Source: Cavia porcellus
Lineage: Eukaryota; Chordata; Mammalia; Rodentia; Caviidae
Direction: 5' to 3'
NCBI RefSeq assembly: GCF_034190915.1
Contig: NW_026947486.1
Location: 16,518,001-16,582,000, forward strand
DNA: 64,000 bases
The notes under the pieces are model-generated. The model saw only the letters and a program-made list of their open reading frames with translations. It did no database searches and had not been told where the DNA came from. Both the position numbers and the translations under genes were made by a program. This document shows, in pieces, positions 34,836-46,500 of the stretch; within the stretch, counting starts at the first letter, position 1, and each line of letters opens with the position of its first letter.

Positions 34836-35177
34836 TGTCATGGTTTATGTTTGTGTCCCCCAGGCCTCATGAGTTTGCATTGTTCATATGTGATGGTTCA
34901 TTGTATAGTGCTTGGATTGATGGTGTCAGTGCTCCACCCACATAGAGGTGGAGCCAGGATGTGATGTAATGGCAGCAAGAAGGTGTGTCTTTCTCTTTGC
35001 TGGTTCAAGCTTGCTGTTTGTAGCCACCATGAATGGCGGTCCAGCCATGCCTGCCTGTCTAGGAGCCAACTGAGTGTGGACAGAAACCTCCAAAAAACTG
35101 TAAGAAATAAACCTTTCCTTTCCCAACTTGGGCATCAGGTATTTTGTCTCAGAGACGATCATAAAGTAACTAAGACA
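34836..35177 (+). mobile_element. MaLR solo LTR nested in opposite strand
   Basis: 342 bp, from TGTCATGGTTTATG to GTAACTAAGACA, with AAGAAATAAACC near 35105. It has the same family layout as the provirus LTRs around it but lies on the opposite strand, within their internal region, with a 5-bp TSD (one mismatch). It is therefore a separate, later insertion of a close relative. Confidence 0.88.
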
Positions 35178-35182
35178 AGGGG
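35178..35182. repeat. TSD of plus-strand solo LTR (right)
   Basis: AGGGG; the provirus internal region resumes here. Confidence 0.7.
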
Positions 35183-35999
35183 TCAGTTGCCTGGATCACA
35201 GGGCTCTGTTTACCTGATTGTGATGAAAAGATTCTCTGTGTTGCCGCCATTCTGGAAATTTATGTGGCCTCTGTTGTCATTTCGGAACCTCACATGGCCT
35301 CTGTCGCCATTCTGGAGCATGGCCCTCTGCAGCTTTTTCCTATGAGCAAATTCTTTCACCTCTACTGTGAGGCTGCACAGGGTGGAGACCCACTTCCTGG
35401 GATGCTCCGGGGCCATCTTTCTTATCTCTCTGTTTCCCATCAACAATCAAAATCTCAACTCTGTCTTTACAATCCACAGCCTTCCTGGCATTTTCCTTCT
35501 GGCCAAACTCACAACATTTTAAATTATCCTGCTGGGCTCTTTGCTCTTGATATGAAGCATAAAGCTGGCTGAAAGCCCCCAACAATAGCCATGCCACAGC
35601 CTCAATGTTCGATTGCCTTTTAATTTCCTTTTCAAGATTAATCAGTCCATTGCCCTTTGTCTCAGTCTCAGGCAAAAGCTCTGGGCAGGAGCAAAATGCA
35701 GACAAACTTTCTGCCAAGCCATAACACACATCATGTGGAGTCCAATGACCAATGCATTCCTTCCCAGCAGAAACCTCCCAAGCCTGGTCTTTACCATCCG
35801 GCTTTCTATCAGCCTTCTGGTCTCCTCACCTCTGACCAGAATCTCCTCTACAGAACAGCCTAAGCTGCTCCAGCTGTATGCATCCAGGCGACGTGTCTGA
35901 ACCTTTCCAAACTCCGCCCACAAGCCATTTCCAAAGCCTCTTGTAAAACATGGCCAGGTATAGTCACAGAAAATGACCTCACTCCTTGGTACCAAATTC

Positions 36000-36084
36000 T
36001 GTCTTAGTTACTTTATGCTCATTGCTGAGACAAAATACCTGAAGCCCAACGTTGGGAAAGGAAAGGTTTATTTCTTACAGTTTT
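36000..36084 (-). mobile_element. MaLR 5' LTR remnant
   Basis: Only the last ~85 bp of the 5' LTR (minus strand: CTGTAAGAAATAAACC to GTAACTAAGACA) remain. Its upstream part is gone and L1-D ORF1 sequence begins directly beyond it. Confidence 0.85.
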
Positions 36085-37005
36085 AGTTATCTGCCTTGCT
36101 TAGTGATTTTTTCCTATGTTTACCTAGAATGTCTTTCAATATTCTTTGTGGTGTTGGTTTAGTAATTATGAAGTTCTTCAGCTGATCTTTGTTGTGGAAC
36201 CACCTTATTTCTCCATTGATTTTGAAGGATAGTTTTGCAGGGCACATTAGTCTGGGTAGGATCTGATATACTTCACTCTTAGATCCTCTTGACTTCATTG
36301 TTTGTGTTGAAAAGTCTTCTGTGCTTCTGATTGGCTTTCCTTTATAAATGATCTGTTTCTTGTCTTTAACAGCTTTTAATATTCTGCTGTTATGTTGGAT
36401 TTCTGGGATGCTGATTATTATATGTCTCGTTTTAGTTTTATTTTGGTTATGGCTATTTGGAGTTCTATATGCTTCATTGACCTGTATGTCAGGTTTCATT
36501 TTCTTGTTTGACAAATTTTCAACTTTTACTTCTGTAAATAGTCTCCCCATATCATTTGTGTCATTCCTTTCCTGTTCACTAGTTGCAATCTTGCTTTGAG
36601 GTCTAAATATCTATCTTCACTTCCACTGAGGTTGTTTTGCCAACTTTCAATGGAATTTTTGGTTTCCTAGTTATCTTTAAACCTGTTTCATGTATTGTTT
36701 CTTTCTTATGTTGTTTTTACATTGTTCATTCAAGGTTTCTATCCTTTTGCCATGTTCCTCTAATTTTTTAACTGTCTTCTTTAAATGTGTTCAGCATTTC
36801 TTTCATCACATTTATCATTCTTTCTTTTACCTGGAAGACTGTTTCTGATCTGAGTTCTTTTATAGCTTCCCAGATTTGTTTCTTTACTTCAATTGCTATC
36901 TTTTCAGGAGTTTCAGGTGTATATCTTACATATTGTTCTATGTCCATGTCTCTTAGGCTTGCTTTGGATGGGCTTGAAGTTTGAGATTGCATTTTGCTCT
37001 TTCAT
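36085..37005 (-). pseudogene. L1 ORF1 remnant of L1-D
   Basis: The 5' continuation of L1-D. The frame 36768-36992 covers the N-terminus and 36083-36550 the RRM/C-terminal half, with EAYRTPNSHNQNK, RHIIISIPEIQHNSRIL and a KSLSKADN end exactly at the MaLR junction. Frameshifts and stops separate the two pieces in the coiled-coil part (36550-36768). The start aligns to an ATG whose complement is 37003-37005. Compared with L1-B about 400 bp covering the inter-ORF gap and the ORF2 N-terminus are missing between here and 33791. Confidence 0.87.
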
Positions 37006-37154
37006 GTTGTCATTTTCCTATATTCCCCTAGGGAACCTGAAGGCAAGGTCTCAGTTGTTTCCTGGATTTAGAATATCTGTCCCTACTGCAGTTTGCAGAG
37101 TTTCCCCAGTTGAGTAGAGATTATTAGGCAGGCCTTACCAGGTGGCTCCGAGCC
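37006..37154 (-). promoter_or_regulatory. L1-D 5' UTR fragment
   Basis: About 150 bp directly upstream of ORF1 of L1-D before a second L1 begins. Too short to show promoter structure. Confidence 0.5.
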
Positions 37155-38120
37155 ACTTGGATTCTCTATGCTCCTCTTTTTGTTAATCTATGTCTTCTTT
37201 ATATTTTTCTGCAACTCTTTCATTATGTTTATGATTTCCTTTTATCTAAGACATTATTTCTGATATGATTACATTTACAGTCTCATGAAGTTGTTTACTC
37301 AAGTTGCTATCTTGTTGGAGATTTCAGATGTGTGACTTCCATTTTCTTCCATGACTATATCTACCAGACTTGTTCTATGTAGGCTGGAGGTCTGAGATTG
37401 TCTTTTGCTCCTTTGTTTTGAAATTCTTCTAGGTTCCTCCCAACAAGCTTGTTGTCCCAGGCAATTGCTACATTGACTGCCCCTCCAGGATGTAGAAGAA
37501 TGGGGCAGGCACCTGAATTTCTCTGACCCCAAGTTCCCAGGGAGATAGCAGGATGTGGGGCAGGCTTCTCCAGATCCATGCAACTACACTGAGGCTTCCT
37601 CAATGACCATGATTGTGTGGTGGTTGGACTGCTTTTACTCACAGCCTGAGTGTTTACACTGGACTCCCCTAATGGTGGCAGGCACACAGAGGTTCTGTTT
37701 GTATGATTCTCCCAGTGAGCACTGGCTGCCCGAGGGAAGCAAGTGTCTCCAATGGTGGCCTGATGGGAAACAGGGGATATCTGGTTGTGTCTCCCTGCCT
37801 GTGCTAGCAAAGAACAAAAATCAAACCTTCTGATGGTGACAGTGGCATGCAGGGGTGGATGTGGCTGTGTCTCCCTGCTTGCATTGGATATGCACTGGAA
37901 GTATGGTTTCCAATGGTGTCAGCACAAATTTTCAAATTTGCATCTATGTACAGCATGTTCTTCTTTGATACTCTATTCTGTGAATGATAACTACTTTATA
38001 TTTTTAGATTTTCAACTCTGTCTCCTTAACCAGGTAGTCTCAAGCTCTGTTTGAATCCCCCCACTTATGTCCTGCAACTGCTGAAGGTGCCAAGCTGGGG
38101 CCATCAGAGAGTTGGTCTTG
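37155..38120 (-). mobile_element. LINE-1 5' end (L1-E): ORF1 start and 5' UTR
   Basis: 37155-37415 is a second, more decayed minus-strand ORF1 N-terminus (frame 37299-37583 includes QRSKRQSQTSSLHR, similar in position to the L1-B QSQTSSPS segment). 37416-38120 is a 5' UTR of higher GC with repeated GTGTCTCCCTGC blocks at about 37786 and 37870 spaced by roughly 80 bp, suggesting short tandem subunits. It is not similar by eye to the 5' UTRs of L1-B or L1-C. ORF1 is cut off where L1-D begins. Confidence 0.7.
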
Positions 38121-38138
38121 TTTTTAGCTATTTGTGAT

Positions 38139-38605
38139 GTTTAACTTTATGTGTGAACTTGACTGGGATAAGAAATACAAAGATATCTGGTACAAAGCAT
38201 TATTTCTGGATGTGTCTGTCAGGGTATTTCTAGAAAATGTTAATATTTAATTCATAAGTCAAGTAAAGCTCTCCATCATCAATGTGAGTAGTCATCATCC
38301 AATCCATTGAGAGTCCAAATAGAACAAAAACAGTAGAGAAAGAGAAAATTTTCTCTCTGCTTGAGCCAGAATATCCTTATTCTTCTGCTATCAGATAGAT
38401 ATCAGTTCTCCTTGTTTTCTAGCCTTCACACTCAACTTGGGACTTATATCTTTGCTCCTTTCCTCCCAGTTCTCAAGTCTTTGTCCTCATGCTGAATTAT
38501 TCCACCACCATTTCTCATTCTTCAGCTTGTAGATAACATTTATCAGCTTCCACATATATTTAGTCTCCTACTGGGTTTGCTGCCTGGAAACCCTAATACA
38601 CAGTT
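38139..38605 (+). mobile_element. Ancient LTR relic
   Basis: Starts TGATGTTTAACTTTATGTG TGAACTTGACTGGGA (spaced here for readability) and ends GGAAACCCTAATACACA, with CATCATCCAATCCATTGA and a GAGCCAGAATATCC block between: the layout of a common old mammalian LTR with 'caacttgactgggc' near its start and 'gaaccctgactaataca' at its end. Family name not certain. Confidence 0.6.
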
Positions 38606-38851
38606 CTTCACTGACTGAGGTCTACTGTTTAGAAAATCATTATTGATATATTTTGTTCACTAGTTATTTCAGGTGGAATATTAATCTAGCTTTTTTGGTC
38701 CATTTTGGTTGGAAGCAGAAATGCTGAATAATGGTTTTTTTAAAAGCAAAACTTTTTTGCAATTACAGGAAAATAATTTGAGTTTGTGTCTGTATCAACC
38801 TTCAAACTCTGAATCAATATAATCCTGAGTTGGAAAACAATTTTAAAAATC

Positions 38852-38932
38852 TAGGGTCAGCGATTTAGCACAGTGGTGTAAATGCCTACCTGGTGAGCAC
38901 AAGGTTGTCAACCCCCAGTACCAAGAAAAAAA
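38852..38932 (+). mobile_element. ID-like tRNA-derived SINE, older copy
   Basis: GGGTCAGCGATTTAGCACAG..GCCTACCTGGTGAGC..CCCCCAGTACCAAG then an A tail. Same outline as the copy at 18.3 kb, with decayed A and B boxes. No clear TSD. Confidence 0.75.
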
Positions 38933-39276
38933 TGTGAAAATGTATGTTATTGTTTATTTAATGAGATAAACTATATTGCTTTTTAGGATATAAAGAAATA
39001 TCTTTAAATCTGATCAGGAATTACTTTTCTTTTAATGCTTTTGAACCTACCTCTGACAGCATTTTGGATTAGCTTAATTATGTTTTGTTTTCCTCCTTAA
39101 AATGCAAATAAAGATTATCTATGACTTACATTGTTCAGCTTCCAGGTTTACAATGATGCAAACATGATATTCATTTACTAAAACTATACCTTGCATTTTG
39201 AATTTTTATCTTTTCCTGCAGTATGTTTTAAAGATACTAAGCAGTAGCAGATATCCCCAGCTCCCAGTCAACTAGA
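38933..39276. other. Unassigned intergenic sequence
   Basis: AT-rich, no gene or named repeat. Confidence 0.4.
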
Positions 39277-39314
39277 TGGTCATAAAGATGAACAACCAAT
39301 ACTCTACAGTGTAT
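39277..39314 (+). repeat. 38-bp dispersed direct repeat, copy 1
   Basis: Runs from TGGTCATAAAGATG to CTCTACAGTGTAT and is identical at every base to 40209-40246. Flanks differ on both sides. Confidence 0.95.
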
Positions 39315-39479
39315 TGCATTTCTAAACTATGATGTTTATAAGTTTAGGTGTATTATACACATTTTGGCTTACAATGAGCCCATTGGTATGTAATCCCATC
39401 AGAAGATAGGGAGCATCTATATAGAAAACTGAATAAAATTAGATAAGAGTTTGTATCTAGTACCTTGTTAAAGTCGACT

Positions 39480-39595
39480 TCTATAGCTCTCTTTTTAATG
39501 GAAAAAATAAAGCAAAATTTTGTAACAAGATAATAGGAGAATAACAAGTAGTGCATCACATATTGCTATCTTCCAAATAGTTACTCAGCATGTAT
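39480..39595 (-). mobile_element. Antisense LINE-1 tail fragment
   Basis: TTTTTAATGGAAAAAATAAAG, ATTTTGTAACAAGATAATAG and ACATATTGCTATCTTCCAAA match, in reverse, the L1 tail type of L1-A. Confidence 0.65.
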
Positions 39596-40208
39596 CTCTT
39601 GCCTTGTTACTGGTACACATTTCTCAGGCCCTTTCTCCTGTATGGACCTATTCCAAACTCTGACTGTTCTTTGTGGTACATTTGTCCTTGACTTTAAATT
39701 TTCTTTAAATATATCAATAATCTGAATATTTCAGTCTTTAACTCCTGCTCTGGTTTTGGTTTTAGGAAGTCAGCTTTCCTGAAATCACCTCATGGCCCAT
39801 GTTTATATCCACTCACCTGAGGTGCTAATGAGATTGGGTTTATTATAATGCTTAATCTTGTGACAAGTTTTTGCCTCTTCAAAGGAACAATGATTTCTGT
39901 ACCCCTTTGAATCCCAGCTTCTGTGTTATGTAATTGCTTAATTACTGTAAGTTACCAACTGGAGTAGGAATAATAATTTTGTTATTATCGTTTTTATTAT
40001 TCACTGTGCTTTTGAAAGAATTAAACTTAACTAAATACTTTACCCCTAAATAGAGTAGTGTTTTAAAATTTATACTGTATCTTTCAATGTTTGAATTGAT
40101 TTTATATAAAAGATTCTTTCCAATGCAGTCTGTGAAGCATGTATCTCTCTATTTTGAAACAGCCAATGATCTAGTGAAGAAGGAAAATTAAAATTTTAAA
40201 TAAAAGCC
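39596..40208. other. Unassigned intergenic sequence
   Basis: Lies between the two 38-bp repeats. AT-rich, no named repeat seen; ends with an A-rich stretch (AAATTTTAAATAAAAG) next to copy 2. Confidence 0.4.
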
Positions 40209-40246
40209 TGGTCATAAAGATGAACAACCAATACTCTACAGTGTAT
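40209..40246 (+). repeat. 38-bp dispersed direct repeat, copy 2
   Basis: Identical to 39277-39314; directly precedes or overlaps the first bases of the LTR that follows. Confidence 0.95.
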
Positions 40247-40668
40247 GCCTGCTAAGGCCAAGTAGATGTTTTCAGCAGACCTGATGACAAAACACTTCTT
40301 CCTTTACGTAAATTCCTATCTTTGCCACCCTTGTGTAATTAATGGTCTTACAATGTAAATTAAAATGTAACAGGACATTCTTTCCTTTGTATAACCCATG
40401 TTTTGCATAACTGATAGTCTTTTAATGTAACCTGAAATGTTTAAACTCCTTCAGAAACCCACAATATCACCCAGCCCTCCAATTACATGTGTCAAATCTA
40501 TGTATCTTCTGGCTCACTTTTCCTTTAAAAAGCCCTGAAACTCTGCTGGGAAGAGTTCTGGCTCTTAGGGAGAAATCGGAGTCAGAATCCCACCAGTACA
40601 ATAAACTTCGCCTTAAACTCCTTGGTCCTGTTTCTTCCCATGTTTGGTACGTGTTCTATAACACCAGT
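40243..40668 (+). mobile_element. Retroviral-type solo LTR (probable class I)
   Basis: U3 with TATGCCTGCTAAGGCC near its start, a TTTAAAAAGCCCTG promoter-like site at about 40527, then GAGTCAGAATCCCACC and AATAAACTTCGCC at about 40600, ending near TTCTATAACA. This spacing of TATA-like box, cap region and AATAAA fits a gammaretroviral LTR. No internal sequence follows and I could not define a TSD. Confidence 0.6.
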
Positions 40669-41784
40669 GTGGCATGAGTCTATACACACTGAAACTGCAA
40701 TTTCAACTTGTTTTAATGCACAGAAACAAACAACAAGATCCCTGAATGCTCTTGTTGGCTGGGTTGGATTTTTCCTTTTTGAAAAACACTTATTCAGAAC
40801 ACCACAGTTGTTTAAAGGATGTGTCATCCAGTCTGCTTTTGTTTTAAAAAAAATATGAAATGGAGGGCATTTGGCTGCCTTTTTAAACTTACTTATTCAA
40901 TGTTGGCAATAAATTCAGGACAAAAAACTTTGATTCCATAAGCTGAGAATCTGTGCACAAGTTGTCAGCTTTTTAGCTATGTCTTCTTTATGACACTGGA
41001 GTGAGAGACTGTATGGGCTGATAGTCTCCGTGGTATGAATAATACTTCACCCCACTTGGCTCTCAGCCCCAGCTGAAAGAATTTATGAAGAACTTGAAAC
41101 TTTTTTTGTAATATGGCAATTCAGGTGCATTCATGGATGAACTGAACCACTAAAATATGCCAAGCAATGTGCCCTATTCTGAGGGATCAAAGAAAAACAA
41201 GATGTGAATTAATATGAAAAAAAATGGGCACATAACTAGGCTTTCTGATATCACGAATATGTGTGATTATAGAGGTAAGTATGGGATATTTAGCCCATCT
41301 AAACGATAAGAAATCTTCTTGATGACTGCTAGATTTTTTAAATGTTTTTGAAATTTAGCAGGTAAGAAGAGTAAACTTACATAGAGAGAGCATCACAACT
41401 AAAGGCACAAAGGCATGAATCAACATGATGAGTTCTGGGCACTGTACCAGGCATGAATGATGAAAAAGGGAGTGGTAAAGGATTAAATTAGGAGAATTCA
41501 ACAGAGCTGTTGATATTAAGGGGAGTAGATTTATTCAAAAGCTTGAACAATACCTGTACTTAATGAGAATTTTTGAAAGTCTCTAAGCAAGTATAGGAAG
41601 ACAGATAAAGTTTTGCTGAAGGGAAAAATACCAGGAATCAATATTGCATGGAGACTGTACAGAAGGCCAAATTTGGTCTTAGAGGGTCTCATGAGCAACA
41701 GGTATCAGACATGACAAACAACTGACATATAACACATGATTTGCAAGGAGCTCCTGGCCAGGAATCTGATCAGCAATTTTTATG
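40669..41784. other. Unassigned intergenic sequence
   Basis: No gene-like frame and no repeat I can name. Confidence 0.4.
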
Positions 41785-42155
41785 GTTAATACATTGTGTC
41801 AGCTTGAGAAATTTAGAAGTTTTAACTGACAGAATTAGCAGAGAGCTAGGGTTCTCACTTTGTAAATAACCTTATGCCATGCAAGAGGAAGGCACAGAAA
41901 TTTTGTGAATGTTATACCTGCTCTGGGGTGTGGGGTTGGCCTGTGTACAATATAAGAGAGAAAAAGAGGCTTGTTTTCCCCTTTTTGCTCTGGCTGTTGC
42001 CTTGAAGTGTTGCACCAGTGTCATGTCACCCTACCTCAGAGCCAGTTGATTATGGACTGAAATCTCCAAAAAGTGTAAGCTAAAAAAACCTTTCTTTCCT
42101 TCATTTTGAGTGCCAGGAATTTTGTCTCAGCAATGAGAGAAAACTAAAAGTAACC
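41785..42155 (+). mobile_element. MaLR-like LTR relic
   Basis: The 3' half is clear: GATTATGGACTGAAATCTCC, AGTGTAAGC, AACCTTTCTTTCCTTC and AATTTTGTCTCAGCAATGAG are the ordered blocks of MaLR LTR 3' ends. The 5' limit is uncertain. Confidence 0.6.
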
Positions 42156-42744
42156 AAGAAAACAATCAAAACAATTCAAAATCACATAAAATAAGTGTCA
42201 GTTATATTTGGTGCTGCAATCTTGAAATGAGAAAAAAGAAGTAACAGTTGACCTACATCACACAAACTCAAAGAAATCAAAGCGCTTTCTACTCAAAGGT
42301 TTACCAACACTCCTCTTTTTGAACAGTCTTCTATACACCATACACTCAGTTGTCTAGGGTTAGACATAATTTTCATCAGAATGAGGGAAATTTTGAGCAG
42401 CTCAATAGAAACTCATTCTCAATTAGTAACATAGTTTATTTGGCTAGGAAATGATTACATTTTCAAATTTGCTTTTTATATTCTCGTTATAGATGGGAGG
42501 TCTCATCACAGCTCCAGGTAACAAGGACTTTCTGCTGAACTTTAGCTAAAATTCCTTAGTCACAGGTTAAAATTATCCATCAGAAAAATATCTTAAATCT
42601 CAAGGCCAGACTTTTATTATCACGGCATAATTAAATTTTCACTATAGTAGATAAAAGGCATTCTCATTAATAAATTGGTTTGAATTAATTGGAAAAGTAT
42701 ATAGAAAGAAAAATGAGACCCAGGGCTAGAATATTATAAGGAAA
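42156..42744. other. Unassigned intergenic sequence
   Basis: No gene or recognisable repeat. Confidence 0.4.
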
Positions 42745-43560
42745 ATGCATATACCTTAATGAAAAACTGGGCAAAACATCTGAACAAGTATCTCATAAAA
42801 GAGGATTATCAAATTGCTATTAAATATATGAGATGGTATTAACCTCATTTTTGAATTGGAAAATCATATGATGACAATAAAATGATGTTATGTACTCATC
42901 AAAATGATAAAAGTTTAAAAGAACAGTAATATCAAACATAGAGGCAAAATGGAGCAGCAGGAACTCTCATCCTATGCTGTGGGAGAGTAAATTTGTAGTC
43001 ATACTGAAAAACTGCTTAAAAGTATATACTAAAAATGATCCTATTCATGTGGTATCACCCAGAAATTTCACTCTAATGTATATACTCACTGATGTATGAA
43101 GATCTCCAAAGAGTTGCACAAGTATCCTCACAGTAACTTTAATAACCCAGAACTATGATGCTACATCAACAGTAGTTTATCAACTACAGAAATAATGAAT
43201 TACATATTTTAATTAGAATACTACACAGCAATGAAAATTTATGATAGATTGCTACATATAATAATTGGATGAATATCCCAAATAGAAGAAGTGAAAAAAA
43301 TTGAAATACAAAAGTGTGTTTTGTATCATTTCTTTTAGATACACTACAAATAGAGGCAAAATCAGTATGCAATGGTAGAATTTAGATAGTGAAGCAAAAA
43401 ACAGTAATGAATGAAAAAAAAGCATGAGATGGAGGAGCTTCTCAAATGATGGTAACATTTTATTTCCTGATCTTGATGGTGTTTCCATGAGAGGTTCACT
43501 TTGTGGTAACTCACAAAGGTAAACAATGAGAATTCATGTGATGCAAATTTCACTTGACTA
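42745..43560 (+). mobile_element. Old L1M 3' end, plus strand
   Basis: AAAACTGGGCAAAACATCTG and the sequence to about 43300 match the ORF2 C-terminal region of old L1s (ACTACACAGCAATGAAAA at 43229); 43430-43560 matches their 3' UTR (TGATCTTGATGGTG, CAAATTTCACTTG). Highly diverged. Confidence 0.65.
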
Positions 43561-43599
43561 TAAGTACTTATTTATTTTTACATTTTGAAAGGACTACTC

Positions 43600-46500
43600 T
43601 GGCTGTTGGTCAAAGAATGAATAAGAGATAATAGATATATCATGATAGGACAGAGGAAGTAGCATTCACAGGTCTCCCAGGGATATTTACCAAGGTCAGC
43701 ATGTTAAATGACTGCAGAAGGTAAAAAGGAGACCAGACATAAGAATAAATTTGAAGCAGACAGCAAGCAGATGAAATCCAGACATAGGAGTAGTTAGAAT
43801 AAGAAGTAAGGCTAAACTGAACCCCAGAACTTCTTGTAGTGCAAGATTGGGGACTGCATCATTTTGGTAAATGTATAAACTCCTCTGGGAGAAGAAGTCA
43901 AATGGGACAGCTGCTAATTAGTACCCAGACAAGCATTGCTCACAGTTCCTCCTGGGCCATGTGTTTCTCCTGTCAGAATACGTGGCCCAGGAAATAAGAT
44001 ATCCAACAGGAAAGGCATCCCTGGACCAGGACTCCATAAAAAATGCTAGCCAGAGAGACACTCAGAAGATACAGGTGGGATAGAATAAGTAAGCACCAGG
44101 GGCAAAGAGAGATTGAAGGCATTGTTCTGGCTAGAGCTATAGTTTTCCCAGCACTGGACAGCTGTGGGTTCTGTGAGCCAGAGAAAAATCAGGAGTTTGG
44201 AGTGGCCAGCACCAGGAAACACATAGGGCTGAGAAAATACTTCAGAACAGCAGTGCCAGTGGTTGCCTCTTGACTGATTGTGGATGCCGTTGAAATTCTA
44301 GGCCAAAAGAGAGACTCAATGAGTAATGGCATAACTTGGACTCATAAGCACCAGGACAAAGAAAAGATGCTACAGTGTTATGGCAGGGCCTGTTTCCTGC
44401 CTGATTTTGATACCATCGAAGTGACAGGCTGGAGAGAGACTCAGTGAACAGAGTTACAGCTGTGAGTTGGGAGAACCTGACACTGAAAGAAAAATAAGGC
44501 AGGGTTCACTGCCAAGTCTTGGCCAGAGCACAACTTGAAGACCCAAGATTGACACTCACTGGAAGGAATGGTGTAATGGCCTAAAAAAATAGAAGCTCTG
44601 GAGTGTTGTGAACTAAACACAATAGCATAAAAAACTGTAATAAGACATTCACCACAACCAACAAAGCAAGATAATTGTCATCTTTCTTCTTCTTCTTTTT
44701 TTTTTGTTTTTTTGCTTAGTTATTTTGTTTGATTAAATTTGATCTTCTTACATATGTGTGTGTGCATAGCTGTGCATATAAGTTGTCTTTTGTGGCTTCC
44801 ATAATGTTCTATGCTGTTGAGTCACATATACCCACATACATGGTTGTTTCTTAGTGATAACTAATGTGGCTTTACTATCATTTCTGTAATTTAATGTAAA
44901 TTCCTTTTCTCTTGCCTCCTATTTATATATTTATATCACACTGTTTTTAATACTTACTTTACTTTCTCCCGCATAACTTTTTGTGTCTCTTGGTTCTTCT
45001 CTTTACCTTTTATTTTTCCCCTTTTCTCTAATTCACTAATATATATGTTAAAGTTTATTTTTTCTAACCTATTTTATTACTCTGTGCTTTTCAGGGGTGA
45101 CAAAATAGCAGACATTTCTTAAAACAAATTCATAATTACCTAATATGGATAGTTAGTTTCTCAATTATTGGTAGTTATTCTTTCCTTACAAAATACAGTT
45201 AGCATCTGAACCTTGCAATGAAAACAGATGAGGTGGAAATTCTCACAGTAAAGTACACCCATAACTGGGCACATCACAGTAGAAATCCACTCACCCAAAT
45301 GACCACCCCACAATATTGGAAGATAAAGCCTTCCCATCTGATCTGAAAACCTCAGTACAGAAGCACAAGAATAATGAGAAAATAAGCCAGTAATATGCCT
45401 CAAAAATTCATAATTACAAAAATTCTATCCTATAAAAGTAGTTCAAATTCCAAACACTTAAAAAGCTGCTAGTTAAAGTGATTGTTGAGATCAAAGGAGA
45501 AACGAATAAACAAGTGGCTGAATGAGTCAATTACCAATATGATAAATGAGCTCAAATAAGTAGTTGTTTGAATTAAGAAAGATAATGAAAAACATGACAG
45601 ACTATTTCAGTAAAGAAGGGTTAAAAAATAAAATCAAGTAGAAATGCTGGAAGAGAATATCATAACAAGTCAAATAAAAACTCAATTGAAAATACTGGCA
45701 AGAGACAAGATGAATCAAAAGAATGGAGATCAAGAACTTAAATACATGGTGGTAGTATCAAACCTCTTAGTCAATAATAATAAAAAAAGGAAAAAAGAAA
45801 TAATGAAACAATTATTCAAGAGTTCCTAGACAAGTCTGAAAGAACAAACAAGACTTATTGGTCTTAAGGAGGATGTTAAAGCACAGGTTTATGGCATAAA
45901 ATTTAATCATTGAAATTGTTGTAGAAAATTTCCCAGATCTTGGAGAATGAGATGGATACCTGTGTAGGTAAAAGAGGCATTTAGAACCCCAAGTAGTGAT
46001 AACAAGAAAATAACACCTCACCCATACATGAAAGCGACCATGTTAGAAATTCAGAATAAAGAATACATACTGAAAGGAGTTAGAGAATAGTGCCAAATCA
46101 CTTATAAGGGGACATCCATAAGAATAATAGCAAATTTCACAACAGAAGCCTTAAAAGCCAGGCGGGCTATGGATGATCTATTTCAAGTCCTGAAAAGGAA
46201 TGATTATCAGCCAACATTACTGTACGTTGCAAGGCTACCCTTCAAAATGAAAATAAAAATTAAAAAAACACTTTCTATGATAAGTATAAACTACAGAAAC
46301 TCATGAATACAAACTCACCATCGCGAAAAATACTTTAGGGAATCTTCAGCACAGATGAAGAAACCACCAACAACCATGAAACAAAACTAAAGACTAAATT
46401 TTACTGGGATAGTAGATAAATAAATGAAAAGTAAAATGAATCAAATGTTAAAAAAATAACAGAATCACAGGACTAAGTACATAGCCTTCAATATTAGCAT

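Larger units (their letters stand above)
34131..35999 (-). mobile_element. MaLR internal region, split by an opposite-strand LTR
   Basis: Parts 34131-34835 and 35178-35999 are one internal region on the minus strand, interrupted by the solo LTR at 34836-35177. Just after the 5' LTR remnant it reads GAATTTGGTACCAAGGAG, the junction typical of THE1/MST-type MaLRs; then TTTGGAAAGGTTCAG and CATTTTGCTCCTGCCCAGAG blocks follow as in those internals. The 3' end has ATCTTTTGTATAAAGGATG before the polypurine tract. Several open frames of 60-130 codons (for example 35340-35729 minus) are remnants or shadows; MaLRs keep only gag-derived sequence and are non-autonomous. I see no pol or env. Confidence 0.85.

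Noticed and set aside
34275..35995. Cluster of 60-130 codon open frames resembling a gene-rich patch
   Set aside because: All lie in a MaLR LTR or internal region and several overlap on opposite strands; the LTR-internal-LTR layout explains them.
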